This document shows positions 41,030-49,878 of a DNA stretch of 64,000 nt, piece by piece. The position numbers were made by a program, and so were the translations under genes. Under the pieces are notes generated by a model that saw only the letters and a list, made by a program, of their open reading frames with translations, made no database searches and was not told where the DNA came from. The stretch covers positions 1,674,001 to 1,738,000 of the forward strand of contig NC_014259.1 of the NCBI RefSeq assembly GCF_000196795.1. The letters are read 5' to 3'. The number at the start of each line of letters is the position of its first letter. The first letter of the stretch is position 1. The DNA comes from Acinetobacter oleivorans DR1 (lineage in GTDB: Bacteria > Pseudomonadota > Gammaproteobacteria > Pseudomonadales > Moraxellaceae).

Positions 41030-42355
41030 TTAATCATTTTTTACTAAATTTGGATTTTCATCAAAATGAAGCCAGCCATTTTTCATCCAAGTTTCAACCT
41101 TTTCTTTTCCTAATATATGAAATAGATTATTCAAAAGGGCAAATTTTGCTTTTGGATCAAAATAATAAATACAAACTCTGACTTTATTATCATAAATTTC
41201 ATTAAAAGAAAAAACTTCATTAATATAAACTTCATCAGATATATCTAATGAATGACCCCAAATTTGTATATTTAAATCGAAATTCTCAATAGAATTTTTT
41301 ATTCTATTTATTAATGTATTGTAAGAGGGTATATTGCTAGGTAGTGGTACACCAGCTCTATAGTCTAATTTCGACTCGCTTAAAGCTTCATTTAACACTT
41401 TTAAATCATTAAGTTTTGAATTTAAGAATTGATAATTTGTATTCTTATAAATTTTTTGATGATACTTGGTAAAGCCATACGCTTTTAAACTTTTTAGATA
41501 ACCATCTTTTAATTCTGAAATACCAAGTACTAAATTGTGTTGTTTTCCTAATTTTCCATGAAGAAAATGAATTGTCACAGGGGATTCATAAAAATTTTCA
41601 AAGGTAGTGGTGTAGTTAAAAGAAAATACTTCATCAATACAATCAGATTTATTAAAACTGAATTTTTTAAAAGGTAATAGTTTGTCAACAACTAAGCATA
41701 AATATAAGTTAAAAAGATCAATAAAATCATCTAATTGATCTTGTAGATGTTGTAAATATTTCTGACTGTTAAATCCATATTTTTCATCATTCAGTACTGT
41801 ATAAAAAGAAGAAGAAATAAATCCATACCTATATCCTGGACTATTTGCAGTTACTTCCTCTTCAATAAGATTTAAGCATAATAAAAGGTGGAATTGTATT
41901 TCAGAGAAATAATATTGATTAATTCTTTCAGAATATTTTGTATAAACTGGATAATTAAAAATTCCATATGTATTATATTTTTCTTCAATTTTTTCTATAG
42001 CTTTAGCAACTAAAACTAATGCCTCTTCAATTTTTTGTTCAAAATCAATCCATGTTTTTATTTCAGTAAAATGATTGTGAAAATATTTATACCATGAGTT
42101 CTTGTTTAGTTTGTCTTTAATGCTTTTAACATCATTGTGTGGAATTATTATTTTATTGGTGTCGTATAAAGTTTTGGTTTTGTCAAAAAAATAATGTTCA
42201 CTTTCTAGTAGCTCACCAAAAATTTTTTTAAACTCCATATCTATATTATTTTTTTTGAAATTTTGAATAGATTGCATGGCAAACATAAAGTGATCATATT
42301 TTGTCGGTAAAAAGTGTGATAAGTCAAAGCCATTGCCGACAACTAAAATATTCAC
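41030..42355 (-). CDS. AbiH-family abortive infection protein
   Basis: This is 441 residues. The opening MNILVVGNGFDLSHFLPTKY is the signature of the AbiH family (PF14253), in which a nucleotide-binding-like N-terminal motif (GNGFDL) precedes a largely helical body. AbiH proteins were first described as phage-abortive genes in lactococci. Strongly AT-rich and isolated between umuD and the SRAP gene. Full length and free of frame disruptions, so likely functional. Mechanism is not established for this family. Confidence 0.8.
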   Translation of the reverse strand: MNILVVGNGFDLSHFLPTKYDHFMFAMQSIQNFKKNNIDMEFKKIFGELLESEHYFFDKTKTLYDTNKIIIPHNDVKSIKDKLNKNSWYKYFHNHFTEIKTWIDFEQKIEEALVLVAKAIEKIEEKYNTYGIFNYPVYTKYSERINQYYFSEIQFHLLLCLNLIEEEVTANSPGYRYGFISSSFYTVLNDEKYGFNSQKYLQHLQDQLDDFIDLFNLYLCLVVDKLLPFKKFSFNKSDCIDEVFSFNYTTTFENFYESPVTIHFLHGKLGKQHNLVLGISELKDGYLKSLKAYGFTKYHQKIYKNTNYQFLNSKLNDLKVLNEALSESKLDYRAGVPLPSNIPSYNTLINRIKNSIENFDLNIQIWGHSLDISDEVYINEVFSFNEIYDNKVRVCIYYFDPKAKFALLNNLFHILGKEKVETWMKNGWLHFDENPNLVKND

Positions 42356-42419
42356 ATGTGTTTCCTTAATATAAATTTTAAAGAAGATACATTAAAAAAT
42401 AATAGTTTTAAAGACTTAG

Positions 42420-43046
42420 CTAGCGTGAAGCTTTAGGTAAAAATTCAGCTTTAAATTCACCTAAGGGCATCTTAAAGAAAAATTGATCAGCATCTTCTTT
42501 TTTACAGTTCAACCAATCTTCCCTGTATTCTTCAGGGATTACAATAATTGACCGTTTCTCATCTTCAGGTTTGTGAAACTGACTCATGAAAGGATGATTG
42601 TTTGCATTAATAGTCAGCATTGACATAGACCTAACTTGTTTGCCATCAATCAGCGTTGAATCATAAATTGCTGCCACTGTGAACGGCAAGCCGTCTTTTC
42701 TATAAATTCCCCAACGTTCGGCTTTACCATTTACATATCTTGGTTCATAGATCTTTTCTACAGGTATTAAAGCAAACTGGCTTTTAGCCCATGCATGTCG
42801 AAAACTAGGTTTTTTATCAACCGTCTCAGTTCTTGCGTTGTATGTGAACTTAGAAAACTTGAGATCATGTTTCCATGGTGGAATCATGCCGAACTTTACT
42901 TGTCGCCATTCTATTTTGCCATTGTTACTAAAAAGTAAAGGGCAATCGTAACCAGGGTAAACATCGGTCTTATAGTCAAAAGTTGGTTCGAAAAGATTAA
43001 GAAGGTGTACTCGATCTTTTTCAATCGGTTCGTAATTTGCACACAT
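42420..43046 (-). CDS. SRAP/HMCES-type protein, prophage-region copy
   Basis: This is 208 residues. Cys2 (MCANYEP), the NARTETV motif and HKPEDEKRS identify the SOS-response-associated peptidase family (YedK/HMCES), which forms a covalent crosslink to abasic sites in single-stranded DNA and so protects them. The catalytic Cys, Asn, and His are present. It lies near umuDC, so a joint SOS role is likely. A clear paralogue lies at 52782 (shared TINA.HHPFM, IPVE.IYEP). A TGTACA repeat lies 39-56 bp upstream of its start. Confidence 0.88.
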   Translation of the reverse strand: MCANYEPIEKDRVHLLNLFEPTFDYKTDVYPGYDCPLLFSNNGKIEWRQVKFGMIPPWKHDLKFSKFTYNARTETVDKKPSFRHAWAKSQFALIPVEKIYEPRYVNGKAERWGIYRKDGLPFTVAAIYDSTLIDGKQVRSMSMLTINANNHPFMSQFHKPEDEKRSIIVIPEEYREDWLNCKKEDADQFFFKMPLGEFKAEFLPKASR

Positions 43047-43599
43047 AACTAAATCCTTTAACTTTTTTTATAACTTATTATTTTTGTACAAACTTGTGTA
43101 CATATTTTTATTACAACTTGTATATTCGTAAATTAGTTTAAATAAATCAATTACTTGTTAATTGTACCATTCTTATCAAACATTATGATTTTAGACATTT
43201 TTTTAAATATCTCCAAAATCATTCAGAGCAAAATTTTTAAAACACATCTACCATATAACCTTTTAAAATCATAAATTAAATAAACTTATAAATACTCAAA
43301 CTAATTTAAAACTCCATCCAATAATTTTCTAAAATTTACATAGCTTCATAGGACGGATAGGAAAGATAAATGGTTTGAAATTATAACGTGGAATTTGGTA
43401 AAATAAAAAATAATAATGAAGCAGTTTTAGTGGAAAATTCCTCCTTTAAATTAAAAATATTTAAAATTTATTTAAGATTTTTAGCCCCTAGGATTAAGTT
43501 TGTTTACATAGCATACGTATTGACAAACATTTTATAAATTGAAGGATACTTATTTAAAGTTATATTTAAAATTATTCCTATAAGAACTTAGAGAAAGCA
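43047..43599. other. 553-bp AT-rich gap, likely near the right end of the prophage
   Basis: Very AT-rich with no gene. TGTACA occurs twice at 43085-43090 and 43097-43102, 6 bp apart, upstream of the SRAP gene. No tRNA, direct repeat or attachment core could be assigned. A right prophage boundary somewhere here or slightly left of it is only inferred from the change in gene type. Confidence 0.4.
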
Positions 43600-43893
43600 A
43601 TGAAAATTGGATTTATTGGTGGAACCAATGACGGTATCGTAATCAATGCTGCTGATGGCCTTGATACTTATAAACTTGAGTGGCACTACAAAGCAGAAAA
43701 ACATTGTGAGTCACAACTTAACTTAGGGCTGAATGGACCTGAGTATGATTATTACAATTTATTAATTCTAAGAAAAAATAAAGAGGCTAAACTTTTCTAT
43801 GTGCTTACCACTATGGAAAAAGAAGAAATAGCAGATAAACTTAATGAATATTGGGAGTGTTCGACCTCTGTCGGTTATGACTTTGATGAGTAA
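43600..43893 (+). CDS. Small unknown protein
   Basis: This is 97 residues with GAGAAAG just before ATG 43600. An N-terminal MKIGFIGGTNDG turn and a mid segment ...NLLILRKNKEAKLFYVL are visible; overall mixed helix and strand. No family recognised. Its 3' end overlaps the 3' end of the convergent acetyltransferase gene by 19 nt. Probably a core or old accessory gene. Confidence 0.6.
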   Translation: MKIGFIGGTNDGIVINAADGLDTYKLEWHYKAEKHCESQLNLGLNGPEYDYYNLLILRKNKEAKLFYVLTTMEKEEIADKLNEYWECSTSVGYDFDE

Positions 43894-44414
43894 GCATTCG
43901 TGATTTCATATAGCACATGTTCTCTTAATTCGTGATGAAGAGGAACTTTAGGATGTTCGAAGTTTTTAACTTTTTGCATTCCCAGTCTTTCCATGACAGC
44001 TTGAGAGGGTGTATTAATCGTAGCAGTAAATGAAACGATTTTATCTAAATTCAGTATATTAAAACCATAATCTAAAACTGCTTTTGCTCCTTCTGTTGCA
44101 TAACCTTGTTTCCAAAATTCTTTTGCAAGTCGCCATCCAATTTCCACACATGGAGAGAAGTCAAATTGTTCAGGTTGGCTGTGTAAACCAATAAACCCGA
44201 TAAATTGATGGGTTTCTTTTAATTCTACTGCCCAAAAGCCCCAACCATTTTCATGAATGAGAGATGAAATTTTTTCGATTAAATTAAGGCTTTCTTGGGG
44301 TGTTAAGAGATTTGGGAAAAATTGCATAACATCTTGATCTAAGCCCATTGTTATAAAAGACTCAAAATCACTTTCTTTCCATTGTCTTAAAATTAAACGT
44401 TTTGTTTCGATCAT
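43875..44414 (-). CDS. GNAT-family N-acetyltransferase, RimJ/RimL type
   Basis: This is 179 residues. The start ETKRLILRQWKESD and the middle GWRLAKEFWKQGYATEG (acetyl-CoA-binding motif A) followed by AVLDYGF and INTPSQAVMERLGM are typical of RimJ/RimL/SpeG-like acetyltransferases that modify protein N-termini or small amines. Length is normal. The substrate cannot be told from sequence. Confidence 0.88.
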   Translation of the reverse strand: MIETKRLILRQWKESDFESFITMGLDQDVMQFFPNLLTPQESLNLIEKISSLIHENGWGFWAVELKETHQFIGFIGLHSQPEQFDFSPCVEIGWRLAKEFWKQGYATEGAKAVLDYGFNILNLDKIVSFTATINTPSQAVMERLGMQKVKNFEHPKVPLHHELREHVLYEITNAYSSKS

Positions 44415-44443
44415 GAGATGGCTCTTTAATTGAAAATGAGAAG

Positions 44444-44893
44444 TTAAAGTGGTTTTTGCACAATCTTCTGTAAAATGATCTTGGAATTGATGCTCACTAC
44501 ACCTTTTATTTTATTTAAGGTGTTAATGACGAAATGAGAAAAGGAACTCAAATCTTTGGTCGCAACGTGTAAAACATAATTAGATTCACCAGTAATAATA
44601 TATGCATTAATGACTTCATCAAAATTTTTGATCTGACTTAAAAAGAAGTTGTGATCATTTTCTGTTAGCTGGGCAAGTTTTATTTCGACGATTGCCTCAA
44701 TTTTTATGCCTAGTTTTTCATAATTAACTTTCGCTTGATATTTTTCAATTACACCATTGCTTTCTAAAATTTTAACACGCCGATGACAAGCTGAAGCCGA
44801 AAGGTTAACGAGATCGGCCAGTTCTTGGTTACTTAACCGAGCATTATCTTGTAAATACTTTAGGATTTTTAGGTCGATTGCATCCACATTCAT
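44444..44893 (-). CDS. Lrp/AsnC-family regulator, likely of kynurenine genes
   Basis: This is 149 residues. N-terminal helix-turn-helix (IDLKILKYLQDNARLSNQEL; SASACHRRVKILES) then an RAM ligand-binding domain (about 65-145). It is divergent from kynU, with AT-rich intergenic DNA carrying repeated TCGAA boxes, so it probably senses an aromatic amino acid or kynurenine and controls the kyn operon as KynR does in other bacteria. The link to kynU is by context. Confidence 0.85.
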   Translation of the reverse strand: MNVDAIDLKILKYLQDNARLSNQELADLVNLSASACHRRVKILESNGVIEKYQAKVNYEKLGIKIEAIVEIKLAQLTENDHNFFLSQIKNFDEVINAYIITGESNYVLHVATKDLSSFSHFVINTLNKIKGVVSINSKIILQKIVQKPL

Positions 44894-44894
44894 T

Positions 44895-44984
44895 TTCGAA
44901 TTTCATCCATGTTTTTTAATTTTAATTCGAATTTTATACGAAAATAGCAAATTTTAATCAAATATTATCGAATAAATCGAAAGA
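44895..44984. promoter_or_regulatory. Divergent regulator/kynU control region with TCGAA boxes
   Basis: TTCGAA at 44895-44900 and 44926-44931, then an ATCGAATAAATCGAAAG region near 44968-44984, all in the gap between the Lrp-type gene and kynU. Repeated half-sites fit an Lrp-family oligomer; binding is inferred. Confidence 0.5.
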
Positions 44985-45040
44985 ATTGGCGTGATAAAAT
45001 TCAAATACAAAGGAAATGTTGAAAATAGGTGAAATAACAA

Positions 45041-46291
45041 ATGATTACTCGCGAACAATGCCTCTATTGGGATCAGGATGATGAACTCAAAAAGTTTAAA
45101 GATGAATTTGCACTGCCAAAAAATGTCATTTATTTAGATGGTAATTCTTTAGGTGCAAGACCAAAGAAATCATTAGAGGTTGCTCAGCATATTATTTCAA
45201 AAGAGTGGGGCGAGGACCTCATTAATAGTTGGAATAAAGCAGATTGGTGGGGGCTACCGACTAGGCTCGGAGATAAAGTTGCACAGCTTATCGGTGCCGA
45301 AAAAGGGGAAGTGGTTATTTCAGATTCAACCACCTTAAATTTATTTAAAGTTTTATCCGCAGCGGTAAAAATTCAAGCCGAAAAATTTCCGGAACGTAAA
45401 ATTATTGTTGCAGAAAAAGATGCCTTCCCAACCGATATTTATATTATTGAAGGCTTTATAGACTTGATTAATCAAGGTTATCAAGTTGAATTGATTGATG
45501 GGGCCGATGATTTATCTCGTGTTTTAGTAAAAGATGTGGCTGTCGTTGTTCTTTCTCATGTGAATTATCGGACTGGATATTTCTATGATATGGAGTCTAT
45601 TAATCAACAAATTCACGCTAAAGATGCTTTGATTATTTGGGATTTATGTCACTCGGTTGGTGCGGTGCCTATGGATCTTAATCAGAGCAACAGTGATTTT
45701 GCGATTGGTTGTACTTACAAATACTTAAACGGCGGCCCAGGTTCTCCAGCGCTGTTATGGGTAAATCGGAAGCATCGTGATCAGTTCTGGCAACCTTTAT
45801 CAGGCTGGTGGGGGCACAAAAAACCATTTGATATGGCTCAGCACTATGAACCAGCTAACAGTATTCGTCGTTATTTGTGTGGAACACAACCTATCATTTC
45901 GATGAGTCTAATCGAATGTGGTATCGATATTTTCTTACAAGCTGATATGCAACAAATACGCGAGAAATCCCTCAAATTAACTGATTTGTTTATTCAACTT
46001 GTTCAACAAGAATGTCCTCAGTTTGGTTTTGAATTGATCACACCTTTAAACCATAACTATCGTGGCAGTCATGTCAGTTATAGACATGAGTTTGGTTATG
46101 AAATTATTCAGGCGCTTATTGCTCGTGGTGTGATTGGGGATTACCGAGAGCCGGAAGTATTACGTTTTGGAATTACACCTCTATATTTAGGTTTCGAAGA
46201 TATTTGGAATGCCGTACAGCAACTTAAGCAGATTATGTTGAATAGTGAATGGAAAAATGAGCGTTATCTGGTACGTAGTGAAGTGACCTGA
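45041..46291 (+). CDS. kynU: Kynureninase
   Basis: This is 416 residues, with an AGGTGA site before ATG 45041. It cleaves kynurenine to anthranilate and alanine (PLP enzyme). Evidence: YLDGNSLGARPK (kynureninase signature), the PLP Lys in IGCTYKYLNGGPGSP, and a C-terminal RFGITPLYLGFEDIW that is highly typical. It begins an operon with an amino acid permease and an arylformamidase, that is, uptake plus the kynurenine steps after tryptophan 2,3-dioxygenase. Confidence 0.95.
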   Translation: MITREQCLYWDQDDELKKFKDEFALPKNVIYLDGNSLGARPKKSLEVAQHIISKEWGEDLINSWNKADWWGLPTRLGDKVAQLIGAEKGEVVISDSTTLNLFKVLSAAVKIQAEKFPERKIIVAEKDAFPTDIYIIEGFIDLINQGYQVELIDGADDLSRVLVKDVAVVVLSHVNYRTGYFYDMESINQQIHAKDALIIWDLCHSVGAVPMDLNQSNSDFAIGCTYKYLNGGPGSPALLWVNRKHRDQFWQPLSGWWGHKKPFDMAQHYEPANSIRRYLCGTQPIISMSLIECGIDIFLQADMQQIREKSLKLTDLFIQLVQQECPQFGFELITPLNHNYRGSHVSYRHEFGYEIIQALIARGVIGDYREPEVLRFGITPLYLGFEDIWNAVQQLKQIMLNSEWKNERYLVRSEVT

Positions 46292-46331
46292 TCGTTAAAG
46301 GTTAATATCAGAAGAATGGCTAGGAGAGCCT

Positions 46332-47738
46332 ATGAGCAGTTTTGATGAAATACAAAATCGAGAAGCGGGTTTACATAAGAAATTATCCGCAAAACAGATG
46401 GGAATGATTGCAATTGGTGGAGCGATTGGTACAGGGCTGTTCATGGGAAGCAAGTTTGCAATTAGCTTTGCTGGGCCAGCTGTCATCGTGAGCTATGCTA
46501 TTGGTGGTTTAATCGCATTTGCTATTATGGCTTGTTTGGCTGAGATGACAGTTCAGCATCCTACGTCAGGCTCATTTGGAGCATATGCTGAGCATTATGT
46601 AAGTCCTCTTGCTGGGTTTTTAGTCCGTTATTGCTATTGGGCATGTATTGTATTAGCGGTCGGTACAGAAATTACAGCAGTAGCTAACTATATGAAATTA
46701 TGGTTTCCAGATGTAGGCTCTTGGGTCTGGATCGCTTTTTTCTCGCTGACTTTGCTTGTGGTTAATGCATATAGTGTTAAAGCTTTTGGTTTGGTTGAAT
46801 ATTGGTTTTCGACCATAAAAGTCTTTGCAATTATTGTATTTATTCTTTTAGCAATTGGTATTCTGACCCAAAGTCATGGAGGAACAGAACAGGTTCTCTC
46901 TAATTTAACCGAGCATGGTGGCTTTTTTCCTCATGGTTTTAGTGGGGTCTGGATCGGGGTAATTATTTCAATATTTAGTTATTTAAGTATTGAAATGATC
47001 GCTGTTGCGGCTGGTGAGGCTAAAGATCCGGAAAGAGCCGTTAAGAAAGCGTTTAAAAGTACTGCAATTCGCTTAATACTATTTTATCTACTGTCTTTAT
47101 TTCTCATTGTGGCACTTGTTCCTTGGACAACTTTAATTGGAGCCGATGCGACTAGCCCTTTTGTGATGGTAATGAAAATTGTAGGTATTCCATATGCGGA
47201 CAGTATTTTAAATTTTATTGTAATTGTCGCGGCCTTATCCGCCATGAATAGTATGTTGTATATCTCGACACGTATGCTATTTAGCTTGTCACGCGCAGGT
47301 GATGCACCAAAACTATTTGGTCGTATTAGTCATAATGGCGTACCAATCAACGCGTTGCTATTGTCAGCAGTGGGTATTGGGATCGCGAGTATTGTTTATA
47401 CCATTAATCCGAGCTCGGCATTCCCGATCATGATTGCTTTATCTATGTTTGGTGCACTGTTCACTTGGGGCAGTATTTTTGTTACCCATATGTGTTTCAG
47501 AAGGCACATGGCACGAAAAGGCCAGCAATTAAAGTTTAAGGTTCCAGCAAGCCAGTTAATTTCACTGTTGGGGTTAATCGCAATTTTAAGTATCACAGTC
47601 ACCACATGGTTTACCAATGAATTCAAGTCAACTTTACAATTTGGAGTTCCATTAGTTGTTGTGCTTACTGTTTTCTATTATTTAAAACGGTCATCAGCCA
47701 AGCTTGCTTTAAATGCTCATGAAGAATCGTTGAAGTGA
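46332..47738 (+). CDS. APC-family amino acid permease, likely for aromatic amino acids
   Basis: This is 468 residues with AGGAG before the ATG. About 12 membrane helices; signature GMIAIGGAIGTGLFMGSKFA in the first helix and ISIFSYLSIEMIAVAAGEAKDP, both typical of the AAT (GABA/aromatic) subfamily. Sitting between kynU and the arylformamidase gene, it probably imports tryptophan or kynurenine. The 7-nt gap to the next gene suggests one mRNA. Substrate is inferred from context. Confidence 0.85.
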   Translation: MSSFDEIQNREAGLHKKLSAKQMGMIAIGGAIGTGLFMGSKFAISFAGPAVIVSYAIGGLIAFAIMACLAEMTVQHPTSGSFGAYAEHYVSPLAGFLVRYCYWACIVLAVGTEITAVANYMKLWFPDVGSWVWIAFFSLTLLVVNAYSVKAFGLVEYWFSTIKVFAIIVFILLAIGILTQSHGGTEQVLSNLTEHGGFFPHGFSGVWIGVIISIFSYLSIEMIAVAAGEAKDPERAVKKAFKSTAIRLILFYLLSLFLIVALVPWTTLIGADATSPFVMVMKIVGIPYADSILNFIVIVAALSAMNSMLYISTRMLFSLSRAGDAPKLFGRISHNGVPINALLLSAVGIGIASIVYTINPSSAFPIMIALSMFGALFTWGSIFVTHMCFRRHMARKGQQLKFKVPASQLISLLGLIAILSITVTTWFTNEFKSTLQFGVPLVVVLTVFYYLKRSSAKLALNAHEESLK

Positions 47739-47745
47739 GAGACCT

Positions 47746-48492
47746 ATGAGACCCTATGACAATGCTAGAACCGTGGCTAATGAACATGAGATATTGGCAG
47801 AATTTCAACGGACAAGTTTACTGAGCTACCAAGAGTTTATTCATATTGCAGATATTCAATATGGTCCGCACCCAAGATCAACTTTAGATTTATTCCCATT
47901 AGAGCAAGCCAAAAAGACTGTTATTTTTATTCATGGTGGCTATTGGCAATGGTGTGATAAATCAGATTTTGGATTCATCGTACCCTATGTTCTAGCAAAA
48001 GGAGCCCAGTGTGTTCTTTTAGAATATGATTTGGCACCACAAAGCAAAATTTCAGATATTGTTTCTCAAGTTAATCAAGCTCTCGATTTTATTCGAGAGC
48101 AAGACTGGAAAACTAATGAGGTAGTTTTGGTGGGGCATTCAGCAGGGGCGCACCTGGCTGCTTTGTCATTAGGCCATCCATTCATATCTGAGATGGTGTT
48201 GTTAAGTGGAATTTATGACTTAAGGCCTATACAAAGCACTCATTTAAACCATGCTCTCAATCTTTCAAGCGAAGATATCTTAAAATATAGTCCTGTTCAT
48301 CACAGTGATCGAGTCACTATTCCATGTTCAATTTTCTGTGGTGAACTTGAGCTCGAAGAGTTGAAATGGCAAAGCCAAAATTATTTTGATATTAAAAAAG
48401 AGCAAGATCAGGATTTTGTTTCTTTTAAGCTTATTCCTAAAGTTAATCATTATTCTATTTTAGAACACTATTTTAAGTCGATATTAGTTTAA
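47746..48492 (+). CDS. Arylformamidase-like alpha/beta hydrolase
   Basis: This is 248 residues. FIHGGYW (oxyanion HGG) and GHSAGAHLA (nucleophile Ser elbow) identify an alpha/beta hydrolase, with catalytic His probably in KVNHYSIL. The third gene of the kynU operon, it most likely hydrolyses N-formylkynurenine to kynurenine, the step before kynureninase. It resembles the esterase-type formamidase rather than the metal-dependent KynB. Confidence in substrate is context-based. Confidence 0.8.
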   Translation: MRPYDNARTVANEHEILAEFQRTSLLSYQEFIHIADIQYGPHPRSTLDLFPLEQAKKTVIFIHGGYWQWCDKSDFGFIVPYVLAKGAQCVLLEYDLAPQSKISDIVSQVNQALDFIREQDWKTNEVVLVGHSAGAHLAALSLGHPFISEMVLLSGIYDLRPIQSTHLNHALNLSSEDILKYSPVHHSDRVTIPCSIFCGELELEELKWQSQNYFDIKKEQDQDFVSFKLIPKVNHYSILEHYFKSILV

Positions 48493-49048
48493 GCAGTCGA
48501 ATTAAAATATATGCAATGTGATTGTATGAGTAATTAATTTTATAGACAGATAAAGTGTGAGGTGAATCACATCTTAACCTGTTTTTTTATAGAAATTATT
48601 TATTGTTGTTGACCTAACAGTGGAACTTAATTAGATTAAAAAGATAGTGCTTTCTCACTAGACAATAAATTGTTTAGCTGTTGTTTAGTTGAGTTTTTAA
48701 GTCCGTAGCTTCCCAAGATGCGGACTTTTTTATTTGACTTTTAAAAACAATAAGATAAAGGGTGATATAGCTATAATATTTATCCAAAGATTAATATGAA
48801 TGAATAAGATAGACCTGTCATAAATAAGAAATAAACTAGGGTTTTTTCATGATTTAACTCGAATTATCATTTAATAAGTAGATTAATTAAAATATAAGCT
48901 GACTTATCATTCATGAATTTGTCATATAGGCTTGATAAATTATAAGAAAATAAAAGCTATAAGAATAATTAAATAATATATAGCATTTGAAAGTAATTGA
49001 TTTAGTCGGCTCTCATGAGTTGGTTTTTTTATTTATAAAGGAGCCTTT
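48493..49048 (+). other. 556-bp gap with sRNA-like terminator
   Basis: No gene recognised. A stem-loop with T-run at 48699-48733 ends a possible small RNA. A TGGAAC at 48621 is present but not tied to a start codon. The last 300 bases are AT-rich and carry a good ribosome site (GGAG) just before 49049. Confidence 0.5.
48699..48733 (+). ncRNA. Possible small RNA 3' end (terminator)
   Basis: AAGTCCG (48699-48705) pairs with CGGACTT (48721-48727), 15-base loop ending CCCAAGATG, then T-run. No protein gene ends near enough to need it; the kynB-like stop is 207 nt away. It shares the loop/stem segment CCCAAGATG with the hairpin at 58491-58522, hinting at a family of related small RNAs. Confidence 0.4.
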
Positions 49049-49333
49049 ATGAAAGTACAATATTTTGAAGGTGGCATGTATAAACATATGTGTCCAGGTT
49101 GCGGGTATCTTCACTATATTCCTGTACTTTATCCTTTTTCTAATGGTAACCAATGGACTTTTAATAATAATTTGGAAAAACCAACTTTTGATCAGCTCAT
49201 AATTATGTATGGTCATTGTAATTACTTTATTAAAGGTGGCTTTATTGAATATAGTGCTAACTGTAGACATCATTTAGCAGGATGTACGGTTGAGTTGCCA
49301 GAACTAAAATTAAAAAATGATAGGTTTTATTAA
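49049..49333 (+). CDS. DUF6527-like phage-derived small protein
   Basis: This is 94 residues with GGAG before ATG 49049. A zinc-type CPGCG near residue 14 and a WTFNNNLEKPTFDQLI segment followed by GHCNYFIKGGFIEY and a C-terminal CRHHLAG match the DUF6527 family found mainly in phages. Standing alone among core genes, it looks like a phage relic. The WTFN...PTF and cysteine pattern are intact. Confidence 0.65.
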   Translation: MKVQYFEGGMYKHMCPGCGYLHYIPVLYPFSNGNQWTFNNNLEKPTFDQLIIMYGHCNYFIKGGFIEYSANCRHHLAGCTVELPELKLKNDRFY

Positions 49334-49878
49334 TTTTAGTGTTTGTCTATATATTTAAGATCATTTAAAAATTTATAGAATCGGTAAGTAATAGAGACTT
49401 GAGTAATATATCTTTACATATTTAATACTGAATATGTATAGTTAAAGAAATTGTAAATTTATTTTGGTTGAAGCTAGGATTGAAATTTGCAAAAATTTAT
49501 ATAACTTACTGTTTTATATTTTATTTATGGATATCTGGAAATTTTTAAGAAGTTTTAACACCATTGGAACATATCTCATTATTTCTACATTTATATTATT
49601 TTTAATGATTATATATTTTTACATCATACATCCCAGCTAATCTAAATTATCAATAGAGTAAAATAACTTTTGATTTTTTAATTTATTTGAATTGGTTCTC
49701 ACTTTTAATAGAAAAAGATAAGAGTATTGTATAGGCCCAAGTTTTATGAAAATATGACTTGGTTATAATAGATGGAGAATATAATAAAAATTCCTTTCTA
49801 AAAAATTTTAACTTCTAAATATAAAGACTGTACTGATCATAACAACGATGTCTGAAGTAAAAAATATGGAGATTTTTT
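49334..49878. other. 545-bp AT-rich gap around a possible tiny gene
   Basis: Apart from the 37-residue frame at 49527-49640 nothing was recognised. A GGAG ribosome site precedes the protease start at 49879. Very AT-rich. Confidence 0.4.
49527..49640 (+). CDS. Possible 37-residue membrane microprotein
   Basis: An ATG-started frame in an otherwise empty gap: 11 residues including DIWKFLRSF, then a strongly hydrophobic segment (LIISTFILFLMIIYFYII) of about 18 residues. No ribosome site is clear. The single-span composition is that of many real small membrane proteins, but AT-rich DNA makes hydrophobic frames by chance. Confidence 0.3.
   Translation: MDIWKFLRSFNTIGTYLIISTFILFLMIIYFYIIHPS

Noticed and set aside
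43047..43599. Attachment site (attR) or tRNA in the gap
   Set aside because: No tRNA fold or repeat could be shown; the left end is outside the window.
48621..48626. TGGAAC in a core gap as a further motif copy
   Set aside because: No start codon at the expected distance; taken as chance.
49564..49569. TGGAAC inside the possible microprotein
   Set aside because: Next start is over 300 nt away; background occurrence.
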